Below are positions 1-9,700 of a stretch of DNA of 64,000 bases, piece after piece. Source of the DNA: Flavobacterium sp. (GTDB taxonomy: Bacteria > Bacteroidota > Bacteroidia > Flavobacteriales > Flavobacteriaceae). The notes below the pieces were generated by a model. It was given only the letters and a program-made list of their open reading frames with translations. It searched no databases and was not told the origin of the DNA. The stretch lies in the NCBI RefSeq assembly GCF_013823965.1, contig NZ_PNNA01000012.1:1-64000 (forward strand), in the 5' to 3' direction. A program made the translations under genes and the position numbers. Every line of letters begins with the position of its first letter. Positions within the stretch are counted from its first letter, which is position 1.

Positions 1-71
1 AAAATTTCTTCGATGTTCGATTCGACGATATTTACCCATTTTGGGTCTGTAACTAATTTTAATCCCAACAT
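1..71 (-). CDS. miaE: tRNA-(ms2io6A)-hydroxylase-like protein, 5' end only
   Basis: Only the first 23 codons lie in the window; the gene runs off the left edge on the minus strand. It starts with ATG at 71, and the readable N-terminus begins MLGLKLVTDPKWVNIVESN. From memory, this matches the opening of the MiaE-like hydroxylases of Bacteroidota, which are diiron enzymes hydroxylating the isopentenyl group of ms2i6A37 in tRNA. No catalytic residues are visible in this short piece, so the call rests on N-terminal resemblance alone. A -7 box (TATTTTTG, minus strand, 96-103) lies about 25 bases upstream. The gene diverges from the glycosyltransferase gene to the right. Confidence 0.6.
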   Translation of the reverse strand, partial: MLGLKLVTDPKWVNIVESNIEEI

Positions 72-95
72 TTTCTTTCGTATATAAATTATTTA

Positions 96-103
96 CAAAA
101 ATA
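96..103 (-). promoter_or_regulatory. Putative -7 box for the miaE-like gene
   Basis: Read on the minus strand this is TATTTTTG, an exact match to the Bacteroidota -7 consensus TAnnTTTG. It ends 24 bases before the ATG at 71. No good -33 TTG is seen at the expected distance. Confidence 0.4.
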
Positions 104-128
104 CTGCTTTTATTTGGGTTGGAACAGA

Positions 129-157
129 TTGATTTCGGGATTATTTACCGTATTTTG
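129..157 (+). promoter_or_regulatory. Putative promoter of the glycosyltransferase gene
   Basis: A TTG at 129-131 is followed 19 bases later by TATTTTG at 151-157. This is close to the Bacteroidota arrangement of a -33 TTG and a -7 TAnnTTTG, although the -7 box is one base short. The ATG at 176 follows 18 bases later. Confidence 0.35.
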
Positions 158-175
158 TGTCGTTAAATGTAACTT

Positions 176-1417
176 ATGAATGCAAATCAGACTGTTTTAA
201 TTATTGGATTTGTTTGGCCGGAACCCAATTCTTCTGCAGCCGGAGGACGAATGGTGCAATTGATTTCCATTTTCAAGGAACAAGGATTTGAAGTCACTTT
301 TGCCAGTCCGGCGATGGACAGCGATTATATGATTGACTTAAATTCTTTGAACGTCAACAAAAAATCCATTGCCTTGAATTGTTCCAGTTTTGACGTTTTT
401 GTCAAGGATTTGAATCCATCCATTGTCTTGTTTGATCGTTTCATGATCGAAGAGCAATTTGGTTGGCGTGTTGCCGAAAATTGTCCCGATGCCTTGCGAT
501 TGCTTGATACTGAAGATTTACATTGTCTGCGTTTGGCACGCCAAAAAGCATTCAAGGAAAGCAGACCATTTTCAACAGATGATTTATTGGTCGAAGAAGT
601 TGCCAAAAGAGAAATTGCCAGTATTTTGCGTTGCGATGTTTCCTTGATGATTTCCGAATATGAAATGGAAGTGTTGAAAACTGTTTTCAAAATCGATTCC
701 AATATATTGTATTATTTGCCTTTGCTGTTGGAGCCAATTAAAGAATCGAACATTCAAAATCTGCCTTCGTTTGAAAATCGAAACAATTTTGTTTTCATTG
801 GCAACTTCCTCCACGAACCCAATTGGAATGCGGTTCAATACCTGAAAGAAACGATTTGGCCACTTATCAGAAAGCAAATGTCGGAAGCGGTTTTGCAGAT
901 TTATGGTGCTTATCCTTCGCAAAAAGTACTGCAATTACACAATCCTAAACAGGGTTTTTATATAATGGGTCGCGCCGATGATGCACAGGAAGTCGTGAGA
1001 AAGGCAAGAGTGGTTTTGGCTCCTTTGCGTTTTGGTGCAGGAATAAAAGGAAAATTGTTGGAAGCGATGCAATGCGGAACGCCAAGCGTGACCACAACCA
1101 TTGGAGCAGAATCAATGTGCGGTGATTTGCTGTGGAATGGTTTTATTGCTGATGATGCCCAGACTTTTGCTGATAAAGCGGTGGGATTGTATCAAGATAA
1201 AACGCTTTGGATAAAAGCCCAAGAAAACGGTTTTGAAATTATAGAAAAACGCTATTTGAAATCCTTGTTTACAGATGATTTTGTAAAGCATATTTTTAAT
1301 GTGCAAACCAATTTAAATTCACATCGTTTGCATAATTTTATGGGAACTATGCTCCAACATCATACTTTGATGAGCACGAAGTATATGTCAAGATGGATTG
1401 AGGAGAAGAATAAATAA
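176..1417 (+). CDS. Glycosyltransferase, GT4/GT1-like
   Basis: 413-residue cytoplasmic glycosyltransferase of the GT-B fold, expected to move a sugar from a nucleotide-sugar donor to a glycan or lipid acceptor. The N-terminal half opens with a Rossmann-type strand (VLIIGFVWPEP) and a glycine-rich turn (SAAGGRM). The C-terminal half carries the donor-site pattern RFGAGIKGKLLEAMQCGTP near residues 285-303, where the EAM segment corresponds to the conserved glutamate region of the Glycos_transf_1 family. Length is normal for the family. No signal peptide or membrane segment is visible. Acceptor and pathway cannot be told from the context: the neighbours are a divergent tRNA hydroxylase and a small membrane protein, and no polysaccharide cluster surrounds it. 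Confidence 0.8.
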   Translation: MNANQTVLIIGFVWPEPNSSAAGGRMVQLISIFKEQGFEVTFASPAMDSDYMIDLNSLNVNKKSIALNCSSFDVFVKDLNPSIVLFDRFMIEEQFGWRVAENCPDALRLLDTEDLHCLRLARQKAFKESRPFSTDDLLVEEVAKREIASILRCDVSLMISEYEMEVLKTVFKIDSNILYYLPLLLEPIKESNIQNLPSFENRNNFVFIGNFLHEPNWNAVQYLKETIWPLIRKQMSEAVLQIYGAYPSQKVLQLHNPKQGFYIMGRADDAQEVVRKARVVLAPLRFGAGIKGKLLEAMQCGTPSVTTTIGAESMCGDLLWNGFIADDAQTFADKAVGLYQDKTLWIKAQENGFEIIEKRYLKSLFTDDFVKHIFNVQTNLNSHRLHNFMGTMLQHHTLMSTKYMSRWIEEKNK

Positions 1418-1437
1418 GCCTTTATTGGAGTCATCTT

Positions 1438-1468
1438 TTGATATAGTGCGTTGAAAGTTATATATTTG
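1438..1468 (+). promoter_or_regulatory. Putative promoter of the DUF1772 gene
   Basis: TTG at 1438-1440, a 20-base spacer, then TATATTTG at 1461-1468, an exact match to the Bacteroidota -7 consensus. The ATG at 1529 lies 60 bases downstream. Confidence 0.5.
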
Positions 1469-1528
1469 TGACCTATGCTGATTAGGCTAGACGTTATTTT
1501 ATAATAATAGGTTTTCCTCTTTCATACA

Positions 1529-2020
1529 ATGAATTCTAAAAATGAAATTTCAAATGCTGTTGCTTTATTTGCAACGGGTTTGCTTGCTGGTACTTTTTTC
1601 TATGTGAGATTTAATATAATGCCAAGTTTTTGGGAAGTGCCCATTGATGTCCACCTTCGTTTTAGGGTTGTGCTAATGAAGTACAATGATTTTGTTTTTA
1701 AGGTACTGATGGTGGCTTCCATTATTTCTTCTGTTTGGTTTGCATGGAGGATAAGGTCGTTAAAATATGTTTTTATTTTGACTGGCTTTGCAGTGATTCT
1801 CGCAACAATAACTTTTCTGATTAGTTATTTTGGGAGTATGCCAATTAGTGCCCAAATAAAAACATGGCTTCAAACTTCTCCTCCAAAAAATGGGGTTGCC
1901 ATTCTTAAAACCTGGGATTTTTTTCACACTTGTAGAACGGCTACAGCCATGGGAAGTTTTATACTCATATTGGTTGCTACTTTTTTTAAAAAGGAATTGT
2001 TGAAACAAATGCAAAATTAG
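1529..2020 (+). CDS. DUF1772 family integral membrane protein
   Basis: 163-residue protein with four hydrophobic segments (roughly residues 8-28, 52-72, 78-100 and 138-156). A WDFFHTCRTATA stretch sits before the last helix and fits the W..xH..RT signature of DUF1772, the family that also contains the anthrone oxygenase-like proteins. The biochemical role in bacteria is not established; the conserved His and Arg may be functional. The gene has its own promoter-like sequence and appears to be a single transcription unit. It ends convergent with pdhC. The family call rests on topology and this motif. Confidence 0.6.
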   Translation: MNSKNEISNAVALFATGLLAGTFFYVRFNIMPSFWEVPIDVHLRFRVVLMKYNDFVFKVLMVASIISSVWFAWRIRSLKYVFILTGFAVILATITFLISYFGSMPISAQIKTWLQTSPPKNGVAILKTWDFFHTCRTATAMGSFILILVATFFKKELLKQMQN

Positions 2021-2191
2021 AATGGGATAACTTGCAAGGTTTTGAATCAAATTTTAAAATTAGAAACACTAAATTTTATGGATATTCGCATACTCTAGTT
2101 ATTATAGCTGTTCTGACAAATTATTCAACAATTAATTTCACGGGTAATGTCAATATTGATTCTTAAAAGTTATTGGTTTTAATAAATAAAA

Positions 2192-2224
2192 AAATCCCGT
2201 TCTGATTTACTCAAAACGGGATTT
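2192..2224 (-). terminator. Rho-independent terminator after pdhC
   Basis: Perfect 10-bp stem (2192-2201 pairs with 2215-2224) with a 13-base loop. Read on the minus strand the stem is followed by a run of seven T then ATTTATT, so it ends transcription coming from pdhC. The 2021-2191 stretch between the convergent genes holds nothing else recognisable. Confidence 0.8.
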
Positions 2225-2246
2225 CTATTATTAAAGTGAAAAGCTC

Positions 2247-3863
2247 TTAAGCAAGCATCGTCACTGGGTTTTCAATATATTGTTTCAAAGTTTGCAAGAA
2301 CTGTGCTCCGGTTGCCCCGTCGATAGTTCTGTGGTCGCAAGCCAATGAAAGCATCATCGTGTTTCCTACCACGATTTGTCCATTTTTCACCACTGGTTTT
2401 TCTACAATCGCTCCTACAGATAGGATGGCAGAATTCGGTTGGTTGATGATGGAGTTGAATTCAGTAATACCAAACATTCCAAGGTTGGAGATGGTGAAAG
2501 TACTTCCTTCCATTTCGGTAGGCAATAATTTTTTGTTTTTGGCTCTTCCTGCAAGGTCTCTTACGCTGGCTCCAATTTGAGACAAGCTCATACCATCGGT
2601 GAATGGCAATACTGGAACAACCAATCCGTCTTCAACGGCAACGGCAACACCAATATTCACGTGATAGTTAATAGTGATGGCATCAGCAGACCATTGAGAA
2701 TTGATTTTTGGGTGTTTTTTCAAAGCCAATGCCGAAGCTTTAATTACCATATCGTTGAAAGATACTTTGGTATCTGGCACGCTGTTGATAATACTTCTTG
2801 ATTTCATTGCTTCGTCCATAGTCACCTCGATTACCAAGTTGTAATGCGGTGCCGTGAACAAAGATTCTGCCAAACGTTTGGCAATAACTTTACGCATTGT
2901 GGAGTTTTTAATCTCCTCGGTGGCAACTTGTCCAGCCGGAACATAAGGTTTTGCAGCTGGTGCAGCAGTTTCTGCTTTAGCTGGTGCGGCAGCACTTGCA
3001 GCGGCAGGAGCAGCAGCTTGTGGAGTAAAGTTTTCAACGTCACTTTTGGTGATGCGTCCGTTTTCTCCAGAGCCTTTTACTTGTGTCAATTGAATTCCTT
3101 TTTCGCTGGCGATTTTCTTTGCTAATGGCGAAGCTAAAACGCGTTGTCCGTCGGCTGGAGCTTCTTGAACAACTGGAGCTGCTTGTGTAGATGGAGCTGC
3201 TTTCGCTTCTTCAGCAGGAGCGGCTACTGGTGCAGCACTTCCACTAGCAATAATTCCACTAACATCTGTTCCTGCAGGTCCAATGATGGCCAAAAGTGAG
3301 TCAATTGGAGCAGTTTGTCCTTCTTGAATTCCGATGTATAATAAAGTTCCTTCGTTGAAAGATTCGAATTCCATTGTGGCTTTGTCGGTTTCGATTTCGG
3401 CAAGCATGTCGCCTTCGACAACTTTGTCACCTACTTTTTTTAACCAAGTGGCCACTGTTCCTTCGGTCATGGTGTCGCTCAAACGAGGCATGGTTACCAC
3501 AATAACTCCTGCGGGTAAAGCTGCCGAAGTTGCTGCTGCTGGAGCGGCTTCTTCTTTTTTGGCTTCAACTGGAGTTTCTGCTTTTGGAGCAGCGGCACCA
3601 CTAATTAAGGCAGAAATATCTTCGCCTTCGTTTCCGATAATTGCCAAAAGTGAGTCAATTGGAGCAGTTTGTCCTTCTTGAATTCCGATGTATAATAATG
3701 TTCCTTCGTTGAAGGATTCAAATTCCATTGTTGCTTTGTCGGTTTCAATTTCAGCAAGCATGTCGCCTTCGCTTACTTTATCTCCTACTTTTTTTAACCA
3801 TGACGCCACCGTTCCTTCAGTCATCGTATCGCTCAAACGAGGCATTGTTATAATTGTTGCCAT
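2247..3863 (-). CDS. pdhC: Pyruvate dehydrogenase E2, dihydrolipoyllysine acetyltransferase
   Basis: 538-residue core of the pyruvate dehydrogenase complex; it transfers acetyl groups from lipoyl-lysine to CoA. Two lipoyl domains (about 1-80 and 120-200) each contain ETDKATMEFES with the lipoylated lysine. Ala/Pro-rich linkers follow, then a peripheral-subunit-binding domain (VLASPLAKKIASEKG...GRITKSDV, about 245-285), then the acyltransferase domain ending with the catalytic DHRTIDG motif. The ATG at 3863 is chosen because the lipoyl domain starts directly after it and it lies 7 bases past the pdhA stop; the longer frame would need a TTG and would overlap pdhA. The two lipoyl domains are nearly identical at DNA level, which suggests recent duplication or gene conversion. 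Co-transcribed with pdhA; no E1 beta or E3 gene is adjacent. Confidence 0.95.
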   Translation of the reverse strand: MATIITMPRLSDTMTEGTVASWLKKVGDKVSEGDMLAEIETDKATMEFESFNEGTLLYIGIQEGQTAPIDSLLAIIGNEGEDISALISGAAAPKAETPVEAKKEEAAPAAATSAALPAGVIVVTMPRLSDTMTEGTVATWLKKVGDKVVEGDMLAEIETDKATMEFESFNEGTLLYIGIQEGQTAPIDSLLAIIGPAGTDVSGIIASGSAAPVAAPAEEAKAAPSTQAAPVVQEAPADGQRVLASPLAKKIASEKGIQLTQVKGSGENGRITKSDVENFTPQAAAPAAASAAAPAKAETAAPAAKPYVPAGQVATEEIKNSTMRKVIAKRLAESLFTAPHYNLVIEVTMDEAMKSRSIINSVPDTKVSFNDMVIKASALALKKHPKINSQWSADAITINYHVNIGVAVAVEDGLVVPVLPFTDGMSLSQIGASVRDLAGRAKNKKLLPTEMEGSTFTISNLGMFGITEFNSIINQPNSAILSVGAIVEKPVVKNGQIVVGNTMMLSLACDHRTIDGATGAQFLQTLKQYIENPVTMLA

Positions 3864-3870
3864 AATTGGT

Positions 3871-4869
3871 TTATAGTTTATGAGGGGTGAATGGATAGTT
3901 TTCTTGTTCGTAAACAACGTCGTATAGTTGTTGCTTTTCAGGGTATGGAGACTCTTCGGCAAATTTTACGCACTCGTCAATCAAATCTTTTACTCTTTGG
4001 TCGATGATTTCGATTTCTGCTTCCGTAGCATATTTTTGATCTTTAATTACATCCAAAACTTGGGTAATTGGATCAATTTTTTTGTACTCTTCCACTTCTT
4101 CTTTCGAACGGTATAATTGTGCATCCGACATGGAGTGTCCTCTGTAACGGTACGTTTTCATTTCAAGGAAAGTTGGTCCACCACCACTTCTTGCTCTTTC
4201 GATGGCTTCGCTCATGGCTTCGGCAACTTTTACCGGGTTCATTCCGTCAACTGGTCCGCAAGGCATTTCGTATCCTAGACCTAGTTTCCAAATATCAGGG
4301 TGATTGGCAGTTCTTTCTACAGATGTTCCCATAGCATAACCGTTGTTTTCAACGATAAATACTACTGGTAAATTCCATAACATAGCCATATTGAATGCTT
4401 CGTGTAAGGAACCTTGTCTAGAAGCGCCATCTCCAAAATAAGTCATTGTCACTCCGCCAGTATTGTTGTATTTGTCGCCAAATGCGATTCCGGCACCTAG
4501 AGGAATTTGTCCGCCAACAATTCCGTGACCTCCATAAAAACCATGTTCTTTTGAGAAAATGTGCATGGAACCACCCATTCCTTTTGAAGTTCCTGTTGCT
4601 TTTCCCATAAGTTCCGCCATTACACGTCTTGGGTCAACGCCCATTCCTATTGGTTGAACGTGATTTCTGTATGCGGTAATCATTTTATCTTTTGTCAAGT
4701 CCATAGCGTGCAAAGCACCTGCCAAAACGGCTTCTTGACCATTGTATAAATGTAGAAATCCCCTGATTTTTTGTTGGATATATAGTGCTGCTAGTTTGTC
4801 TTCAAACTTTCTCCAAAGTAGCATTTCTTCATACCACTTTAAATAAACCTCCTTTGTAACTTCTTTCAT
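3871..4869 (-). CDS. pdhA: Pyruvate dehydrogenase E1 component, alpha subunit
   Basis: 332-residue thiamine-diphosphate-dependent alpha subunit, which with a beta subunit decarboxylates pyruvate and reductively acetylates the E2 lipoyl groups. The ThDP-binding motif starts at GDG 146-148 and ends with NNGYAMG at 175-181. The regulatory-loop region RYRGHSMSD of E1 alpha proteins is present. Length is normal for the short bacterial form. The gene sits 7 bases upstream of pdhC, giving a pdhA-pdhC operon. The E1 beta gene must be elsewhere, a split arrangement that I recall as common in Flavobacteriaceae. A consensus -7 box lies about 90 bases upstream. Confidence 0.95.
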   Translation of the reverse strand: MKEVTKEVYLKWYEEMLLWRKFEDKLAALYIQQKIRGFLHLYNGQEAVLAGALHAMDLTKDKMITAYRNHVQPIGMGVDPRRVMAELMGKATGTSKGMGGSMHIFSKEHGFYGGHGIVGGQIPLGAGIAFGDKYNNTGGVTMTYFGDGASRQGSLHEAFNMAMLWNLPVVFIVENNGYAMGTSVERTANHPDIWKLGLGYEMPCGPVDGMNPVKVAEAMSEAIERARSGGGPTFLEMKTYRYRGHSMSDAQLYRSKEEVEEYKKIDPITQVLDVIKDQKYATEAEIEIIDQRVKDLIDECVKFAEESPYPEKQQLYDVVYEQENYPFTPHKL

Positions 4870-4959
4870 CTGAATTGTTTCTTTTTGCTAATTGTGTGTT
4901 GTGCTTAATAACTGTAATCGATAACGCTCAAGGTTTTTTTACCCCAAATTTGCAAGATG

Positions 4960-4967
4960 CAAAAATA
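4960..4967 (-). promoter_or_regulatory. Putative -7 box of the pdhA-pdhC operon
   Basis: Minus-strand TATTTTTG, an exact TAnnTTTG match, leaving a leader of about 85 bases before the pdhA ATG at 4869. The 4870-5026 gap holds no gene. Confidence 0.45.
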
Positions 4968-5026
4968 GAACATTCTAAGGAAGTACTAAAATTTAAAATA
5001 CACTTTTACTGCTAATTTTGTTTTTT

Positions 5027-5509
5027 TTACAAAAACTTCTTGTCAAACATAAAAGGAAGCAGGTTTTTTAGCGATGCCGATTGGTATATTATGCCAATTT
5101 CGCCCATAAAATAGATTTCAATTGGAGAGTCTTGTTTGATCTCATATTCGGCTATGGATTGTCTGCAAGAACCACAAGGAGGAATTGGGGCAACTGTCTG
5201 GTTGGAGTCTGAGGCTGCCGTAATTGCCATTTTCAATATTTTTGCTTCAGGATATAGCGCTCCGGCTTGAAAAACGGCTACACGTTCCGCACAAAGTCCA
5301 GAAGGATAGGCTGCGTTTTCTTGGTTTGAACCTAAAATAATTTTTCCATTGTCTAATAAAAGTGCTGCGCCAACCCTGAATTTAGAGTACGGAGCATAAG
5401 CATTTTTTCTGATGGCAACGGCTTGTTCCATTAGATTTTGAACATCAAGAGGCAATTCTTGAACAGAATCAAAAACGGAAAATTGGGTGGTAATAGTAAT
5501 GTCTTTCAT
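5027..5509 (-). CDS. cdd: Cytidine deaminase
   Basis: 160-residue zinc enzyme that deaminates cytidine and deoxycytidine to uridine and deoxyuridine in pyrimidine salvage. The zinc and proton-shuttle residues are in CAE at 73-75 (Cys73, Glu75) and PCGSC at 111-115 (Cys112, Cys115). The substrate-binding stretch SNQENAAYPSGLCAER precedes them. Length suits the homotetrameric or dimeric short class. It starts with ATG at 5509, 17 bases beyond the porV terminator hairpin. It may depend on readthrough or on a promoter overlapping that hairpin, because no clear -7 motif is seen in the short gap. Confidence 0.93.
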   Translation of the reverse strand: MKDITITTQFSVFDSVQELPLDVQNLMEQAVAIRKNAYAPYSKFRVGAALLLDNGKIILGSNQENAAYPSGLCAERVAVFQAGALYPEAKILKMAITAASDSNQTVAPIPPCGSCRQSIAEYEIKQDSPIEIYFMGEIGIIYQSASLKNLLPFMFDKKFL

Positions 5510-5526
5510 TCTTTTTATTGGAAAAA

Positions 5527-5560
5527 AAATCCAAACTTCATTGAAATGAAATTTGGATTT
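5527..5560 (-). terminator. Terminator between porV and cdd
   Basis: 15-bp stem (5527-5541 with 5546-5560, one G-T mismatch) and a 4-base loop. Read on the minus strand it is followed by a run of T residues. It should end most of the porU-porV transcript. Confidence 0.8.
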
Positions 5561-5580
5561 AAGTATAAATTAATTATTTG

Positions 5581-6750
5581 CTAGTATTCATCGTATTTGT
5601 CGCCAAAATTAAAGGAAAGTGAGAATCGTAAAGTGTTTTCCAAAGGATTTTTAACCTTGGATGTGGAAAACAAATAAGAAAGGTCCACTTTTACTACATT
5701 GTATTTAAATCCTGCTCCAAGAGAGAAAAATTGTCTGGCTCCTTTGTCTGGACTTTCATGAAAATAGCCCATTCGCATCGTAAAGGAATCTTGGTATAAA
5801 TATTCAGCACCTACAGAATAGGTGAATTCTTTTAGCTCTTCGCTTAAACCACCTGGAGCATCAGTAAAGGATTGAGAAACTCCTGAAAACCATCCAATGG
5901 ATCTGTAATTGTCATTGTTTTGGGCTCTTTCTTCGGCGGTAATCGTTCCGTCTTGATTCAAATCTGGGTCTTGCGGTGTTGGCACAAGCAACTTGTTGAA
6001 TTCTACATTTAAAGCTACTTTGTTGTAATCGTCCAATATGAAATCGAATCCGGTTCCCACTTTTAAGTTGGCAGGAAGAAAGTTGTTGCTAAATTCGGTA
6101 TTGTCATAGCTGATTTTTGGGCCTAAATTTTGGATATTGAATCCGGCTCTCCATCTACCGTTGAATTCGTTGTAAGCTATTTCTTCTGATTGGAAAAATC
6201 CTGCAACATCAACGGCAAATGAGCTTGCGGCAGAAGCATCTCCATTATCTGTTGCCACTTTAAGGCTTGAATTTATGTATCGGGCACCAACTGCCATCGA
6301 AAATTTCTCGCTTAATTTTAAGGAATATGATCCGTCAAAAGCAAATTCGCTTGGAGATACAGTTCTTACGGCTTCATTTGGATCGCCGGTTTGTCGTAAT
6401 TCGATTTCGCCTAGTCCAAAATATCTAAAACTTCCGGCAAAAGCACTTTTTTCGTTTATTCGATTGTAATAGTTCAATTGTCCCAAAGAAATGTCATTTA
6501 CCAAATCAGTAAGGTACGGAGTATAAGTTATCGAAAAACCTTGTTTGTCTATCGCAAAAGCATATTTTGCAGGATTCCATTGTTGCGAAAAAGCATCGGC
6601 AGATGAGGCAACGCCATTGTCAGCCATACCCGCAGCTCTTGCATCGGCAGCAACCAATAAAAACGGGACTCCTGTCGTTATGACATTTTCTTGTGCTTTG
6701 ACAAATGAAACTATGAATAAAAAGACAAAAAGGAAAACTGTTTTTTTCAT
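5581..6750 (-). CDS. porV: Type IX secretion outer-membrane shuttle protein PorV (LptO)
   Basis: 389-residue outer-membrane beta-barrel protein of the type IX secretion system (T9SS). A signal peptide (MKKTVFLFVFLFIVSFVKAQ) is followed by the conserved opening NVITTGVPFLLVAADARAAG and the NGVASSADAFSQQWNPAKYA stretch typical of PorV. The remainder alternates polar and aromatic residues as in a barrel of the FadL type, ending SLSFNFGDKYDEY. In known systems PorV binds the C-terminal signal of cargo at the SprA/Sov translocon and carries it to the PorU sortase. The gene follows porU by 38 bases, the same pairing as in Flavobacterium johnsoniae. An acidic insert with DLNQDG near residue 260 resembles an EF-hand-like calcium loop. 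Confidence 0.93.
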   Translation of the reverse strand: MKKTVFLFVFLFIVSFVKAQENVITTGVPFLLVAADARAAGMADNGVASSADAFSQQWNPAKYAFAIDKQGFSITYTPYLTDLVNDISLGQLNYYNRINEKSAFAGSFRYFGLGEIELRQTGDPNEAVRTVSPSEFAFDGSYSLKLSEKFSMAVGARYINSSLKVATDNGDASAASSFAVDVAGFFQSEEIAYNEFNGRWRAGFNIQNLGPKISYDNTEFSNNFLPANLKVGTGFDFILDDYNKVALNVEFNKLLVPTPQDPDLNQDGTITAEERAQNNDNYRSIGWFSGVSQSFTDAPGGLSEELKEFTYSVGAEYLYQDSFTMRMGYFHESPDKGARQFFSLGAGFKYNVVKVDLSYLFSTSKVKNPLENTLRFSLSFNFGDKYDEY

Positions 6751-6788
6751 TGGTACTGAATAATTAGTGGAACAAATATAGTATTTTA

Positions 6789-9700
6789 TTAAAGTATTAC
6801 AAGTTTTTCAAATTTTTCGGTTTTCGAGTTGGTTAGGTTCGATTTCACGGTGAGTTTATAGACATATACTCCTTTTCCTATTCTATTTCCAAAATCATCT
6901 TTGCCGTCCCAAGTGATTTCTTTTGAGAGAAATCCTTCTGTCGTGACGATTTGGTTTTTTGTCCAAACCACTTTTCCGGTTATCGTTATCACTTGAATTT
7001 GAACTTCCAAAGGTTCATAAGGCCTATTGTGTGAAAACCAAAATTCAGTATAATTGACAAATGGGTTGGGATAATTCAGCACATATGTCAAACTTATGGA
7101 CTCGTTGCCAACGACAATAAACTGGATTTCGGCAGTGATGGGATTGTTGTAAACATCCCAAGCTTTGAACGTGATGGTATGCAGTCCGACGGCTAAATTT
7201 CGCAAAGGAAATCGAAGCGTGCCTTTTGTATAATCATCCAGATTGGTTTGATAATAATCGTTTACAATAAAAGGATTGTCTACATCTCCATCCAATATTG
7301 CCACCATGTCATGTCCTATTCCGCTGGCTGTATTTATGCCGCTTTCGTCTTCGAGCTTGGCCAATAGAAAAGGGGAATCGTTTGTTGTGCCACCCGAAAC
7401 AAAAGTTTCATCGTTCATATATAACTTCACAGTTGGACTAATATTGTCCACTACGGCATTTTCATTTATTCCGCCAATTTTTATGCTGGTGTCGTAACCG
7501 GTTTGATTCTCGAAAAGCTGATTCTTTTTGGCGTAAAAACTTATTTTTCCATTGGCTACGGGAATTCTAATGTCTCTTGGGACCACGAAGCTAAATTCAA
7601 ATTTCCCATTGTTAACCGATGCATTTCCTCTAAAGATGGTTTCGCCTAGTGTGTTAAAAGACATGGATGGGCTGTGTCCGTCATTGTTCAAGGTTGTTCT
7701 TGAAATCATTTTGTCGAATATCGCGGTCGAAAGTTCTCCGTTATAATTGGTTAATGGAATATTGTTCTCGTCTGTTATTTCGCCTGTTATTTTCATTTTT
7801 GCCAATGATTTGAAATCGTCAAAGGGTTGTGAAACAGGAACGTCGTTCACTTTTGTCAGCCTTATTTTTGGTTTGGCTATGGCTAACATCAAGGCTGGAT
7901 CGCCAAGGTAAAAAATCACGTTTGAAGAAGAGCTTGGATTGCTGTTTTTGGATATTCGCAAAGCTTCGGCGATTGATGTATATTGATTTGAGTCAAATGA
8001 AAATAAATTTTTTGCCAAAACATCATTGAAGTTTTCGGCACTAAATTGTCCAATGGATCGAATGGTGGTAATCATGGAAATAGCACCGCCTTTAGGATTC
8101 CAATAAGTGTATTCTCCCGCCGTTGGTCGGGTCGGGTTGTCAAATCTCGAAAAATCACAGGTTATGGTGATAAATAAGGGATATTTATATTGATTGCTTA
8201 AATTTTGTCCGTCAGATTTCTCCCAAATTCGTTCACTCGACAAGCCATCTTCTCCTCCATGGCCCAAATAATTGAATACCAAAGATCCTTTTTCGAATGC
8301 GCTGAAAATGTCTGTTCGAGCTTTAGGATAGCGCGATCCACCGGCTGAAGCTTCTTGAACATAAGAATCCAATATTATTTTATTGACGTTCATAAATGGT
8401 TTTGCCGTGGTAATGGCATCGGCCAAATTGTTTTGTCTGTTTTGCAAACTGGCATCCGAGGCTTTGTCGGAATCGTCACAAATCAAGGTAAAATTATTGC
8501 GCCAACTTCCGTAAGATTTCAAATCGTGGTATTCGATTACTTTATTGACCATTTCTTCGGCTTGTGCTGCGTCGTTATTCAGCATTCTGCCCACGGCGAT
8601 GTCTATTCCTCCAAAAGAAGAAATGATATTTCCCTCATTGGGATCCATTAAACCGAAGAAATCATCGGAGGCAAAGGAGGATTCTCCCGTGGAATTGCTG
8701 TTTAAGGCGTGGTATATTGGGACAATATTGGTGTTGTTCGGGATTCGGTTTTTATAATCATAAGAAGCATCTCCAAAAAGGTTGACGTATTTCAATCTTT
8801 TTTCAGGTTCGGAAGCATTTTCATAAATGTATTTGATGCAGTTTCGAATAGCTGCAACATCCTGTTTCCCCGAAGAAAACTCTTGGTAGATTGTCTCTAG
8901 AGGAATTACTTTTACATTTAAATTGGAATAGGAACGGTGAAAATTGGCTAATTTTTCGGCCTGGACAGATAAAAAAGAAGGGGTGATGATCACGTAATCA
9001 ATATCTTGAAATTGGCCTTGGTTGTTTTTAAAAATTGTTCCTTTCAAGTTCTGGTTGGTAATTTTTGTTCTGCTGCCCTTTAATGGAGTAAAATAATCCA
9101 AAGCGTCAATGGCAACGTATTTTCGGAGTTCACCTAAATTTGCTTTAAAAGAAAATGAAGCTTGATTAAGATTTTCGACTTTAGTTACATTATATAGGTC
9201 TGTAATGTCCCAAATTTTGGAAATTCCTGCAGCATTCGAAATGTTGTAACTCACAATTCCCAAGCTGGAACTGGCCAAATCATATTGAAACTGAAATTGT
9301 TTCCCGTATCCTTGAAGTTTGCTTTTGGCGGTAAGCCTGATTTTATCAAGATAGCCTTTGGAGTTTGGAACGCCATTGTTGTTGTAGGACAACTTGATTT
9401 TTATGGTTTCCGAAGCGGGAAACGAAACGTTGTTTAAAGCACCCGTATTGTAAACGATTTCCGAATTGACACTGAGCGGAGAAAAAGACATTGTTCCCAC
9501 ATCTTGACCATTTGCCGAAACTTTGAACGAGGTGGCCGTAAAAGCGGACGAAGCAGCATTGATGTTCAGTTTTACCGGCGTAGTGGAATCTATGTTTGGA
9601 AAAGTAAACGTAAATTCTTGGTCTTGGTTGATGTCAAAGGATTCGCCAAACCACTGTCGACCCAATCGCACCACATTTATAAGGTCTAATTCGTGAAATT

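Noticed and set aside
3864..3962. N-terminal extension of pdhC
   Set aside because: Needs a TTG start, overlaps the end of pdhA by about 90 bases and adds 33 residues unlike any lipoyl protein; the ATG at 3863 fits.
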